In this document: positions 7,718 through 16,110 of the stretch, one piece after another
Numbering within the stretch: the first letter of the stretch is position 1
Layout of the letters: each line of letters begins with the position of its first letter
DNA from: Vogesella aquatica
Lineage (GTDB): Bacteria; Pseudomonadota; Gammaproteobacteria; Burkholderiales; Chromobacteriaceae
NCBI RefSeq assembly: GCF_028548455.1
Contig: NZ_JAQQLF010000001.1
Location: 244,725 to 308,724, forward strand
DNA length: 64,000 bases
Reading direction: 5' to 3'
Position numbers and translations under genes: made by a program
Notes under the pieces: generated by a model
Databases searched by the model: none
Seen by the model: only the letters and a program-made list of their open reading frames with translations
Told to the model about the DNA's origin: nothing

Positions 7718-7990
7718 GGAACAACCTTTGGAGATATCGACAGGAGAGAATGAAGCCGTGTTGTCACGCTCTTGGTTGGCGTGCTGTGATTCACCACAAT
7801 GCAGCACAAAGGCATTGGCAACCGTTGCGCTCAAGAACAAAAGAATATATCACAAGCAAAAGTGTTCATTTTCCCGTGTCAAACCGGGTTTCCCCCGCCA
7901 CGCTTGCCACCCCAATGCCCAGCCCGTAGAATGCGCAGCTTTCGCCGCCTGGCGGATTGTTTTTTGAATTCAATGCTTTAAGGGTGATGT

Positions 7991-8386
7991 GTGTCTGATA
8001 TCGAGCGCCTGGATACCTGGGTGAAATACAAGAACGGGCTGTGCAGCGACTGCATGGCGTCCTGTTGCAGCATGCCGGTAGAAGTCAAGCTGCCCGACCT
8101 GGTACGCATGGGCATTGTGGACGAGTTCGAGCTGCAGGAGCCGGTAAAAAACATCGCCAAACGTCTGGAAAAACAGCGCATCATCCAGCATTTCAACTTC
8201 AAGTACGAGGTGTTCACCCTGAGCCGCCGCGCCAACGGCGACTGCATGTACCTGGACCAGAAAACGCGGCTGTGTACCATCTACGAACAGCGCCCCAATA
8301 CCTGCCGCAACCACCCCAAGGTGGGCCCGCGCCCGGGCTACTGCGCCTACTCCAAGAACCCCAACCACGGCCGCCGGAGCACCTGA
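7991..8386 (+). CDS. YkgJ family cysteine-cluster protein
   Basis: The 131-residue protein starts at GTG 7991 after AAGGGTG. It carries an N-terminal cysteine cluster (C18, C21, C25, C26) and further cysteines in [18 protein letters not shown] and GYCAY, as in the YkgJ/UPF0153 putative zinc- or iron-binding family. Its role is unknown; some relatives are linked to flagellar or metal biology. The stop overlaps the start of the VF530-like gene (TGATG), so the two are translationally coupled. Confidence 0.85.
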   Translation: MSDIERLDTWVKYKNGLCSDCMASCCSMPVEVKLPDLVRMGIVDEFELQEPVKNIAKRLEKQRIIQHFNFKYEVFTLSRRANGDCMYLDQKTRLCTIYEQRPNTCRNHPKVGPRPGYCAYSKNPNHGRRST

Positions 8387-8691
8387 TGAGCGACAAACCC
8401 GCCCCCAAAGACCCGCTGCAAGGCGTGACCCTGGAAGCGCTGCTGAACGAGCTGGTAGCCCACTATGGTTGGCCGCAGCTGGGCCGCCTGGTGAAAATAC
8501 GCTGCTTCAACAGCGACCCCAGCATCAAGTCCAGCCTGACCTTCCTGCGCCGCACGCCGTGGGCACGCGCCGAGGTCGAGGCGCTGTACATCCAGCTGAA
8601 AACCCCGAAACCGGCGCGCCCGCCGCGTGCACAAGCCCGCCAGGGCGACGCCCCGCGCGTGCTGTTTGCCCGCAAGCCGGACGCCAGCTAG
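8386..8691 (+). CDS. VF530 family (DUF2132) DNA-binding-like protein
   Basis: A 101-residue product. Residues about 8-62 match the VF530 family: [56 protein letters not shown]. The tail ([17 protein letters not shown]) is basic and proline-rich. Family structures show a compact helical fold related to the VHS-like and SAP-like modules, with DNA binding suggested but not proven. It shares the TGATG stop/start junction with the YkgJ gene. No strong terminator follows. Confidence 0.85.
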   Translation: MSDKPAPKDPLQGVTLEALLNELVAHYGWPQLGRLVKIRCFNSDPSIKSSLTFLRRTPWARAEVEALYIQLKTPKPARPPRAQARQGDAPRVLFARKPDAS

Positions 8692-8845
8692 ATACCCTGC
8701 TGGCCGGCACCATGCCACGCGCGGTCGGTGCCCGCCAGCGCCGGGTTGCCGTCTGCGCAAAGCAGATTGCCTTTTTCGCAAAGGCCCGCGATGGCTGGCA
8801 ATGAAATACTGCGTTCTTGTTGCAAGTCATTCTCAGGAACGCACC

Positions 8846-9961
8846 ATGATTATCCCCTTGCCCCGCTCCGCCCGCCTCGGGCTTTCCCTGCTGGCCTTGC
8901 TGGCTAGCCAGCACGCCGCCGCCGTGGTGGTAAAAGACATCGCCGGCCGCAGCGTCAACGTGCCGGACAAGGTAGAGCGCGTGCTGCTGGGCGAAGGGCG
9001 GCTGTTCTACGCGCTGTCGCTGCTGGAAGGCAAACAGCCACTGGCGCGCATTGCCGGCTGGCAGGGCGACTTCCGCATGCTGGACCCGCAAGGCTACGCC
9101 GAGTACCGCCAGCACTTTCCCGAGATCGACAAGATCCCGCTGATCGGCAAAACCAGCGAAGCCAGCATCAGCCCGGAAAAAGTGCTGACCCTGCGCCCGG
9201 ACCTGGCCATTTTCAGCACCTCCGGCCACGGCCCCAGCCTGGACAACCCCATCGTGCAGCAGCTCACCCAGGCCGGCGTGGCGGTGATTTTTGTCGATTT
9301 CCGCGACAAACCGCTGGAACACACCGTGCCCAGCCTGCGCCTGATGGGCAAGGCGCTGGGGCGCAGCCAGCAGGCGGAAAGCTTCATCCGCTTCTATGAA
9401 GACAAGCGCAACACCATCCAGCGCCGCCTGGCGGCGGTACCGGCCGCGCAGCGCCCGCTAGTGTTTGCCGACGTGCGCGCCGGCACCATCGAGGCGCTCA
9501 CCACCGCCGGCAAGGGCAGCTTTGGCGAGCTGGTGGAGCTGGCCGGCGGCCGCAACCTGGGCAGCGCGCTGCTGGACGCGCCGCTGGGCCAGGTGAACCC
9601 CGAACATGTGCTGGTGCAGAAGCCCACGCATTACTTTGCCTCCGGCGCGGCCGGCCCCGGCGACAAGACCGGCGTGAAGTTCGGCGCCGCCGTCAGCCGC
9701 GCCGACGCGCTGGCGTCGCTGGCCGCCATGGGCCAGCGCGAACAGCTCAAGGGCCTGCCTGCCGCGCGTGGCGGCAACACCTTTGCCGGCTGGCACATGT
9801 TCTACATCATGCCGCAGCACATCATCCTGGCCGAGGCGATGGCCAAGTGGCTGCACCCGGCGCAGTTCAAGGACGTAGACCCGGCGCGCAGCTGGCAGGA
9901 CATGCACCAGCGCTTTGCCGCCTTCACGCCGGCCGGCACCTACTGGGTGGGCAGCCGATGA
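8846..9961 (+). CDS. Iron-siderophore ABC transporter, periplasmic substrate-binding protein
   Basis: This 371-residue precursor begins at ATG 8846 after CAGGAAC and has a signal peptide (residues 1-24, ending ASQHAAA). The mature part has the class III binding-protein layout: VVVKDIAGRSVNVPDKVERVLL, DKIPLIGKTSEASISPEKVLTLRPDLAIFS, and later FGELVELAGGRNLG, the two lobes joined by a long helix. It should capture a ferric siderophore or haem-like ligand and deliver it to the permease encoded next. Its stop overlaps the permease start (ATGA). A longer upstream reading to 8627 would overlap the VF530 gene and is rejected. Confidence 0.92.
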   Translation: MIIPLPRSARLGLSLLALLASQHAAAVVVKDIAGRSVNVPDKVERVLLGEGRLFYALSLLEGKQPLARIAGWQGDFRMLDPQGYAEYRQHFPEIDKIPLIGKTSEASISPEKVLTLRPDLAIFSTSGHGPSLDNPIVQQLTQAGVAVIFVDFRDKPLEHTVPSLRLMGKALGRSQQAESFIRFYEDKRNTIQRRLAAVPAAQRPLVFADVRAGTIEALTTAGKGSFGELVELAGGRNLGSALLDAPLGQVNPEHVLVQKPTHYFASGAAGPGDKTGVKFGAAVSRADALASLAAMGQREQLKGLPAARGGNTFAGWHMFYIMPQHIILAEAMAKWLHPAQFKDVDPARSWQDMHQRFAAFTPAGTYWVGSR

Positions 9962-11010
9962 GGGCAGGGCAGGCAAGCCTGGCAGGACACGCACCGGCCT
10001 ACCAGGCGCTGCAGTGGCAGCGCCTGCTGTGGCTGGCGCTCTGGGCCGGCGTCATCGTGCTGTCGCTGCTGGCCGACTTTACGCTAGGGCCGGCAGCACT
10101 GAGCCCGGGCGAGCTGTGGCAGGCGCTGTGGCACCAGGGCGACGCCACCAACCAGATCATCGTGTGGGACATCCGCCTGCCGTACGCGCTGATGGCGGTG
10201 CTGGTGGGCATGGCGCTGGGCCTGGCCGGCGCCGAAACGCAGACCGTGCTGCATAACCCGCTGGCCAGCCCGTTCACGCTGGGGCTGGACCAGGCGGCCG
10301 CGCTGGGCGCGTCGCTGGCCATCGTGCTGCAGGCCAGCCTGCCCGGCGTGAGCGGGCCGTGGATGGTGTCGGCCAACGCCTTCGTGTTTGCCATGGGCAG
10401 CGCGCTGCTGCTGGACGCGGTGGCGCGCCGCGCGCGGCTGTCCGGCAACGGCGTGGTGCTGCTGGGCATTGCCATGCTGTTCAGCTTCAACGCGCTGGTA
10501 TCGCTGCTGCAGTTCGTGGCCAGCCCGGAGGCGCTGCAAAGCATGGTGTTCTGGACCATGGGCAGCCTGTCGCGCGCCAACTGGCCGGTACTGGGCCTGG
10601 TGGCCGCCGCGCTGCTGCTGGTGCTGCCGCTGTCGCTGCGCAGCGCCTGGCGCCTGACCGCGCTGCGGCTGGGCGAAGACCGGGCGCAGAGTTTCGGCAT
10701 CGACGTGCGCCGCCTGCGCCTGGCCAGCCTGCTACGCGTTAGCCTGCTCACCGGCCTGGCGGTGGCCTTTGCCGGTACCATCGGCTTTATCGGCCTGATC
10801 GCCCCGCACATCGCCCGCCGCCTGTTCGGCGAAGATCACCGCTTTTACCTGCCAGCGTCGATGCTGATCGGCGGCGCGGTGCTGTCGTGGGCGTCGCTGG
10901 CGTCGAAAAACCTGCTGCCCGGCATCATCATCCCGGTAGGCGTGGTCACCGCGCTGGTGGGCATTCCCTTTTTCGTATCGGTGGTGTTCCGCCACGGAGA
11001 ACGCGCATGA
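9958..11010 (+). CDS. Iron-siderophore ABC transporter, FecCD-family permease
   Basis: A 350-residue membrane protein with about nine to ten transmembrane segments. FecCD/BtuC landmarks include RLPYALMAVLVGMALGLAGAETQTVLHNPLASPFTLGLDQAAALGA, the coupling-helix region RAQSFGIDVRRLRL and GTIGFIGLIAPHIARRLFG (each quoted from separate positions). It forms a dimer in the inner membrane and imports the ferric chelate. It overlaps both neighbours by four bases (ATGA at 9958 and 11007), showing a translationally coupled operon: binding protein, permease, ATPase, then siderophore-interacting protein. Confidence 0.93.
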   Translation: MRAGQASLAGHAPAYQALQWQRLLWLALWAGVIVLSLLADFTLGPAALSPGELWQALWHQGDATNQIIVWDIRLPYALMAVLVGMALGLAGAETQTVLHNPLASPFTLGLDQAAALGASLAIVLQASLPGVSGPWMVSANAFVFAMGSALLLDAVARRARLSGNGVVLLGIAMLFSFNALVSLLQFVASPEALQSMVFWTMGSLSRANWPVLGLVAAALLLVLPLSLRSAWRLTALRLGEDRAQSFGIDVRRLRLASLLRVSLLTGLAVAFAGTIGFIGLIAPHIARRLFGEDHRFYLPASMLIGGAVLSWASLASKNLLPGIIIPVGVVTALVGIPFFVSVVFRHGERA

Positions 11011-11786
11011 ACGACGGCCTGTTACTGCAAGGCGTGGCCGCCAGCTACGGCCGCCGCCAGATCCTGGCCGACATCAGCTGCCCGCCGCTGCCGCGCGGCG
11101 AAGTGGCCGCCGTGCTCGGCCCCAACGGCTGTGGCAAGTCCACGCTGCTGAAAACACTGGCCGGCCTCTTGCCGCTGCACGGCAGCGTAACGCTGGATGG
11201 CCGCGCGCTGGGGGCGCTGCCGCTGGAAGCGCGCGCGCGCCACGTGGTGTACCTGCCGCAAAGCCTGCCACCGGCGCTGCACCTGCGGGTGGTGGAATCG
11301 GTGATGGTGGCGGCCAACGCCACCGGCCTGGGGCTGGCCAGCCGCCACGCCGCCGCCGACATCGACACCCTGCTGGCGCGGCTGGGCATTGCCGGGCTGG
11401 GCATGCGCTACCTGGACGAGCTGTCCGGTGGCCAGAAGCAGCTGGTGGGCCTGGCGCAGGCGCTGATCCGCCAGCCCGACGTGCTGCTGCTGGACGAGCC
11501 GCTGTCGGCACTGGACCTCAACCACCAGTGCCACGTGATGCAGCTGGTGGCCGAGGAAACCCGCCGCCGCCGCATGGTGACGCTGGTGGTGCTGCACGAC
11601 CTCAACATTGCCCTGCACCACTGCCACCGTGCGCTATTACTGAAACACGGCGCCGTGCTGGCCTGCGGCCAACCTGCCAACGTGATTACCCCGGCCACGC
11701 TGGCCAGCGTCTACGGCGTGCAAAGCCGCGTCGAAGCCTGCTCGCGCGGCCGCCTCAATGTACTGATCGACGGCGTCCTCGCCTGA
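11007..11786 (+). CDS. Iron-siderophore ABC transporter, ATP-binding protein
   Basis: The 259-residue ATPase shows Walker A GPNGCGKST (38-46), the Q-loop in YLPQSLPPALHLRVVE, signature LSGGQ (139-143), Walker B VLLLDEP (about 159-165) and the H-loop VVLHDLN. It belongs to the FepC/FhuC/BtuD class and powers uptake through the upstream permease. ATG 11007 overlaps the permease stop. The ferric reductase-like gene begins 33 bases downstream on the same strand. Confidence 0.95.
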   Translation: MNDGLLLQGVAASYGRRQILADISCPPLPRGEVAAVLGPNGCGKSTLLKTLAGLLPLHGSVTLDGRALGALPLEARARHVVYLPQSLPPALHLRVVESVMVAANATGLGLASRHAAADIDTLLARLGIAGLGMRYLDELSGGQKQLVGLAQALIRQPDVLLLDEPLSALDLNHQCHVMQLVAEETRRRRMVTLVVLHDLNIALHHCHRALLLKHGAVLACGQPANVITPATLASVYGVQSRVEACSRGRLNVLIDGVLA

Positions 11787-11819
11787 ACCACCCTGCCCAG
11801 AACGCACCAGGAGCCCGCC

Positions 11820-12560
11820 ATGAGCCGCCCCACCGACCGCCTGTACCACTTCGACACCCACGTGGTACGCGCCACCCAGCTCACCCCGCGCATGCGCCGC
11901 ATCACGGTGAGCTGCCCCGAACTGGCCGTGTTCCACGTGGAAAACGGCCCCAATATCAAGCTGTACTTTCCGCTGCCGGACGGTAGCCGCGCCTCGCGCG
12001 CCTACACCGTGCGCCACTTCCGCCGCGACGCGCTGGAGCTGGACATCGACTTCCTGCTGCACGAGCCGGACGGCGCCGCCTCGCTGTGGGCGCGCCACGC
12101 CCAGCCCGGCGACCCGCTGGCGGTAATGGGCCCGCGTGCACCGCTGGATGTGGCCGGCGAACGACAAGTGCTGCTGCTGGCCGACCTGTGCGCGCTGCCC
12201 GCCGCCAGCGCACTGCTGGAAAGCCTGCCCGCCGATACCTGCGGCCACGCGCTGCTGGCGGTGCCGGCGGCCGACGAAATCATCGCGCTGCAGCACCCGG
12301 CCGGCGTCAACGTGCAATGGGTGGTGGCCGATGCCGTGGACGCCTTGCTGCCGGCGCTGGACGCGCTGCCGGCCAGCCAATGGCAAGACGCCTACCTGTG
12401 GGCAGCGGCCGAGTCCGGCGTGGTAAAAGCCATCCGCGCGCGCTTCATCGCCGCCGGCCGCGCCAGCCGCGCGCGTACCCGGCTGGTGGGCTACTGGAAG
12501 CAGGGCCTGGCCGAGCACGAGTACCACGACCTGCGCCACGTTGAAATGGACGAGGCTTGA
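11820..12560 (+). CDS. Siderophore-interacting protein (ViuB-type FAD ferric reductase)
   Basis: A 246-residue flavoprotein of the SIP family. The FAD-binding N-terminal barrel carries SRAYTVRHFRRDALELDIDF (RxYTVR flavin motif, about 61-66). The NAD(P)-type C-terminal half ends with the family signature LVGYWKQGLAEHEYHDLRH. Such enzymes reduce the iron in imported ferric siderophores in the cytoplasm so that it can be released. Location directly after the ABC importer supports this. AGGAG lies upstream of ATG 11820. No outer-membrane receptor or siderophore synthesis gene is present nearby. Confidence 0.93.
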   Translation: MSRPTDRLYHFDTHVVRATQLTPRMRRITVSCPELAVFHVENGPNIKLYFPLPDGSRASRAYTVRHFRRDALELDIDFLLHEPDGAASLWARHAQPGDPLAVMGPRAPLDVAGERQVLLLADLCALPAASALLESLPADTCGHALLAVPAADEIIALQHPAGVNVQWVVADAVDALLPALDALPASQWQDAYLWAAAESGVVKAIRARFIAAGRASRARTRLVGYWKQGLAEHEYHDLRHVEMDEA

Positions 12561-12591
12561 AATCCGTCGCGGCCATCACCATGATGGGTTA

Positions 12592-12857
12592 GGGCCTGTT
12601 AACGCTATTTTTGATGCGGCGGCGCTTGTCAGGCGGCGGCAATGCACGAAAAACCGGGCGCAGCAGGGTGATCCCTGCCAGCACGGTTTGACAAAGCAGT
12701 GCCCCGCATGGCGCGCGCCCCGAAGGGCAGGCCCGATAAGCTTCCCACTGCGGCGTTGTCAGGCTTGCGCTGGGAACCACCCAGCGCATCGCCCTCCGCC
12801 TGGCATTGGAAAACTTCTCGAGCCTGCGCCGCAGCAATAAATAGTGTTAACAGGCCC
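12592..12857. mobile_element. MITE-like element with about 30-bp terminal inverted repeats and TA flanks
   Basis: The ends GGGCCTGTTAACGCTATTT (left) and, inverted, GGGCCTGTTAACACTATTT (right) match at 18 of 19 bases, and similarity continues into TGCGGCG. The 266-bp element is flanked by TA on both sides, as expected for a TA target duplication, and contains no convincing gene. Bases 12592-12683 recur inverted at 2422-2513. It is probably mobilised by a transposase encoded elsewhere; the TA duplication would fit IS5 (IS427 group) or IS630-type enzymes, which is inference. It fills most of the gap between the siderophore genes and gst. Confidence 0.82.
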
Positions 12858-12915
12858 TAGTCCATCGCCAGCCCGACCTGGCTGGCAATACGGCCCCCTT
12901 CGTTGAGGATACAAG

Positions 12916-13524
12916 ATGAAACTGTTCTACTCCCCCGGTGCCTGCTCGCTGTCCCCGCACATTGCCCTGGCCGAAAGCGGCCTGCCGTACCAGTTCGAAA
13001 AAGTGAACCTGCGCGCCGAGCCACGCCTCACCGAAAGCGGCGCCGACTTCCGCGCCATCAACAGCAAGGGCTACGTACCGGCGCTGCAGCTGGATAACGG
13101 CGAGATCCTCACCGAAGGCCCGGCGCTGGTGCAGTACATTGCCGACCAGGCACCCGAGAAAAACCTGGCGCCGGCCAACGGCACGCTGGCACGCTACCGC
13201 CTGCAAGAAGCGCTGAACTTCATTTCCACCGAAGTACACAAGGGCTTCTCGCCGCTGTTCCACAGCCAGGACGAGGCGGTAAAAGACGCCGCCTGGCAGC
13301 GCCTGAGCACGCGCTTTGACGCGCTCAACGCCACGCTGGGCCAGCAAGACTACCTGCTGGGCGATAGCTACACCGTGGCCGACGGCTACCTGTTCGTGTG
13401 CCTGTCGTGGAGCAAATACCTTGGCCGCAGCCTGGACGCCTGGCCGGCACTGCAGGCCTTTAGCGCCCGCATCTTTGCCCGCCCGGCAGTACAGCAGGCG
13501 ATGAAGGAAGAAGGCCTGCTGTAA
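12916..13524 (+). CDS. gstA: Glutathione S-transferase (beta-class, GstA-like)
   Basis: The 202-residue protein has the bacterial beta-class layout. The thioredoxin-like domain starts MKLFYSPGACSLSPHIAL with the typical C10, contains the cis-proline loop GYVPALQL and the glutathione-binding EGPALVQYIADQ. The all-helical domain ends with GDSYTVADGYLFVCLSW (the N-capping box region) and WPALQAFSARIFARPAVQQAM. It conjugates or reduces electrophiles using glutathione in the cytoplasm. GAGGATACAAG precedes ATG 12916. A terminator hairpin follows. Confidence 0.94.
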   Translation: MKLFYSPGACSLSPHIALAESGLPYQFEKVNLRAEPRLTESGADFRAINSKGYVPALQLDNGEILTEGPALVQYIADQAPEKNLAPANGTLARYRLQEALNFISTEVHKGFSPLFHSQDEAVKDAAWQRLSTRFDALNATLGQQDYLLGDSYTVADGYLFVCLSWSKYLGRSLDAWPALQAFSARIFARPAVQQAMKEEGLL

Positions 13525-13548
13525 GCGGCCAACTTGCCCGCTACCACC

Positions 13549-13573
13549 ACGCCCTGCCTGTGCAGGGCGTTTT
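13549..13573 (+). terminator. Intrinsic terminator after gst
   Basis: A 9-bp stem, ACGCCCTGC/GCAGGGCGT, with a 4-base loop followed by TTT. It lies 24 bases after the gst stop. Confidence 0.75.
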
Positions 13574-13603
13574 GCCTTGTACCCGCCCGATAAAGGACAC
13601 CGC

Positions 13604-13948
13604 ATGAGCACCCTCGTCAACGTAGACGGCCTGATCGCCGCCCAGCGCGAATTTGCCGCCGCCCGCCACTGGCAACCGTTTCACACCCCGCGCAACCTGA
13701 TGCTGGCGCTCACCGGCGAAGTGGGCGAGCTGGCCGAGATCTTCCAGTGGAAGACCGACGCCGAGGCCGCCAATCTTGCGGCCAACCCGGCCGAGTACAC
13801 CCACTTGCAGGAAGAGCTGGCCGACGTGCTGATGTATCTGGTGCGACTGGCCGATGTGACAGGCGTGGACCTGAACGCCGCCGTGGCCGACAAGCTGCAG
13901 AAGAACGCCCGCAAGTACCCGGCCGACGGCAGCCGCGCCCTGGGCTGA
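13604..13948 (+). CDS. MazG-like nucleotide pyrophosphohydrolase (dCTPase/RS21-C6 type)
   Basis: A 114-residue all-alpha NTP pyrophosphohydrolase. The metal-binding pattern ExxE...ExxxD is visible as EVGE (39-42) and EELAD (70-74) in LTGEVGELAEIFQW and EELADVLMYLVRLADV. The segment ARHWQPFHTPRNL before it is typical of the RS21-C6/XTP3TPA subgroup, which cleaves non-canonical or deoxycytidine triphosphates to the monophosphate. It cleans the nucleotide pool. AAAGGA before ATG 13604 fixes the start nine codons after an upstream ATG. Confidence 0.9.
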   Translation: MSTLVNVDGLIAAQREFAAARHWQPFHTPRNLMLALTGEVGELAEIFQWKTDAEAANLAANPAEYTHLQEELADVLMYLVRLADVTGVDLNAAVADKLQKNARKYPADGSRALG

Positions 13949-14034
13949 GCGCGCATTGTCAGGCGGGCGGCATGTATTGCACACTCGCGCCATCAGCCGG
14001 CACCCGACCGGCTACCAACACGAGTAAGCACACC

Positions 14035-15939
14035 ATGACACGCCAACTGTTTGCCGCCAGCCTGCTGGCCGTTGCCGTTAGCAGCACCTGGGCCGCCCCG
14101 GTGAAGCTGCGCCTGCTGGAAACCAGCGACATCCACATGAACCTGGTGAACTACGACTACTACCAGGACAAAGCCACCGATGATTTTGGCCTGGCCAAGA
14201 CCATCAGCCTGATCAAGACCGCACGCGCCGAAGCCAGAAACAGCGTGCTGATCGATAACGGCGACCTGCTGCAAGGCAGCCCGATGGGCGACCTGGTCGC
14301 CAAGGTGAAACCGCTGAAAAAGGGTGAAACCCACCCGGCCTACACCGTGATGAACGCGCTGCGCTACGACGCCGGCAATATCGGCAACCACGAGTTCAAC
14401 TTCGGCCTGCCGTTCCTGAAGCAGGCGCTGCAAGGCGCCGCCTTCCCGTACGTGTCGGCCAACGTGACCGACGCCAAAACCGGCAAGCCGCTGCTACAGC
14501 CCTACACCCTGCTCAAGCGCAAGGTGCAGGACGAAGACGGCAAGACGCACACGCTGACCGTGGGCGTGATCGGCTTTGTGCCACCGCAAATCCTGATGTG
14601 GGATAAAGCCAACCTGGAAGGCCGCGTGCAGGCGCAGGACATCCTGGAAAGCGCCCGCCGCTACGTGCCGGAAATGAAGAAAAAAGGCGCCGACATCGTG
14701 GTGGCGGTAGCGCACTCCGGCTTCGAGAAGGGCGAACAGCCACGCTTTGCCGAAAACTCGGTCGCCGGCCTGGCCGAGGTGGCGGGCATTGACGCCATCC
14801 TGTTTGGCCACGCCCACGCCGAGTTTCCGTCCAAGGCGTTTGCCGACTACCCGAAAGTGAATATCGACAAGGGCACCATCAACGGTGTGGCCGCCACCAT
14901 GCCCGGCCGCTGGGGCGACCACCTGGGCGTGATCGACCTGACGCTGGACAAGGTTGGCCGCAGCTGGAAAGTCATCGACCAGCAAGCCAGCCTGCGCCCG
15001 ATCTTCGACAAGAAAGCCAAAAAACCTACCGTGGACGCCGACCCGATGGTGCGCGAGCTGATCGGCCACGTACACGACGACACGCTGAGCTACGTGCGCG
15101 GCCAGGTAGCGCAAAGCACGGCGCCGATCTACAGCTACTTTGCCCAGGTGGCTGACGACCCGTCGGTACAGATCGTGTCGCAAGCGCAGCTGTGGTACGT
15201 GCAAAACGCCGTGCGCGGCACCGAATACGAGAAGCTGCCGCTGCTGTCTGCCGCCGCGCCGTTCAAGGCCGGTGGCCGCCAGGGCTGGGGCTACTACACC
15301 GATATTCCGGCCGGCCCGCTGGCCATCAAGCACCTGGCCGACCTGTACATCTACCCCAACACCCTGAAAGTGGTGAAAGTAAAAGGCAGCGACGTGCGCG
15401 AATGGCTGGAACGCTCGGCCGGCCAGTTCAACCGCATCGACCCGCAAGGCCCGGCGGCGCAAGAGCTGATCAACCCCGACTTCCGCTCCTACAACTTCGA
15501 CACCATCGATGGCGTCAGCTACGACATCGACGTGACGCAGCCCTCGCGCTACGACATGGACGGCAAGCTGGCCAACGCAGCCGCGCACCGCATCGTGAAC
15601 CTGCGTTACGACGGCAAACCGCTGGACGATAGCCAGACCTTCCTGGTGGCCACCAACAACTACCGCGCCAGCGGCGGCGGCAACTTTGCCGGGCTTAACG
15701 GCAAGCAGATCGTCATCGATGCCCCGGACGAAAACCGCGAGGCGCTGGCGCGCTACCTGGCCAGCAAAGGCTCGGTCAACCCAAGCCGCGACAACAACTG
15801 GCGCATTTTGCCGGTGGCCGGTGTCGGCCTGCGCTTCAGCACGGGTAGCGGAGCCCGCTCCGTACTGGCTCGCCACCCGGAATTTACCCTGGTTAGCGAT
15901 AACGGCGACGGTTCGCTCAGCATCGAGCTGATCAAATAG
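14035..15939 (+). CDS. cpdB: 2',3'-cyclic-nucleotide 2'-phosphodiesterase/3'-nucleotidase, periplasmic
   Basis: The 634-residue precursor starts at ATG 14035 with a clear signal peptide (MTRQLFAASLLAVAVSSTWA). The metallophosphatase domain has LLETSDIHMNL (D32, H34), DNGDLLQGSP, GNIGNHEFNFG, VAHSGFE and FGHAHAEFP, the five metal-ligand blocks. The 5'-nucleotidase C-terminal domain has RASGGGNFAGL and closes the substrate pocket. It degrades 2',3'-cyclic nucleotides and 3'-AMP in the periplasm for phosphate and nucleoside salvage. Length matches CpdB. A strong terminator follows. Confidence 0.94.
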   Translation: MTRQLFAASLLAVAVSSTWAAPVKLRLLETSDIHMNLVNYDYYQDKATDDFGLAKTISLIKTARAEARNSVLIDNGDLLQGSPMGDLVAKVKPLKKGETHPAYTVMNALRYDAGNIGNHEFNFGLPFLKQALQGAAFPYVSANVTDAKTGKPLLQPYTLLKRKVQDEDGKTHTLTVGVIGFVPPQILMWDKANLEGRVQAQDILESARRYVPEMKKKGADIVVAVAHSGFEKGEQPRFAENSVAGLAEVAGIDAILFGHAHAEFPSKAFADYPKVNIDKGTINGVAATMPGRWGDHLGVIDLTLDKVGRSWKVIDQQASLRPIFDKKAKKPTVDADPMVRELIGHVHDDTLSYVRGQVAQSTAPIYSYFAQVADDPSVQIVSQAQLWYVQNAVRGTEYEKLPLLSAAAPFKAGGRQGWGYYTDIPAGPLAIKHLADLYIYPNTLKVVKVKGSDVREWLERSAGQFNRIDPQGPAAQELINPDFRSYNFDTIDGVSYDIDVTQPSRYDMDGKLANAAAHRIVNLRYDGKPLDDSQTFLVATNNYRASGGGNFAGLNGKQIVIDAPDENREALARYLASKGSVNPSRDNNWRILPVAGVGLRFSTGSGARSVLARHPEFTLVSDNGDGSLSIELIK

Positions 15940-15956
15940 CAGTGTTGCATAAATGA

Positions 15957-15986
15957 CAAAAGGCTGATCTATTGATCAGCCTTTTG
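15957..15986 (+). terminator. Intrinsic terminator after cpdB
   Basis: A perfect 13-bp stem, CAAAAGGCTGATC/GATCAGCCTTTTG, with a TATT loop. Confidence 0.9.
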
Positions 15987-16110
15987 TATAGAATTAGTTT
16001 AATATTTGTTAGTTTTCATTGCTAATTGCCATTTAATTTCAAACATAATTCATGACGATTTCAAGCAACTGTTAACCTATTTCTTTTTGTAGACAGCCAC
16101 TTGAGCGGAC

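Noticed and set aside
8785..8845. Fur box in front of the siderophore operon
   Set aside because: TGCAAGTCATTCTCA near 8821-8835 is only partly similar to the Fur consensus; too many mismatches to list as a site.
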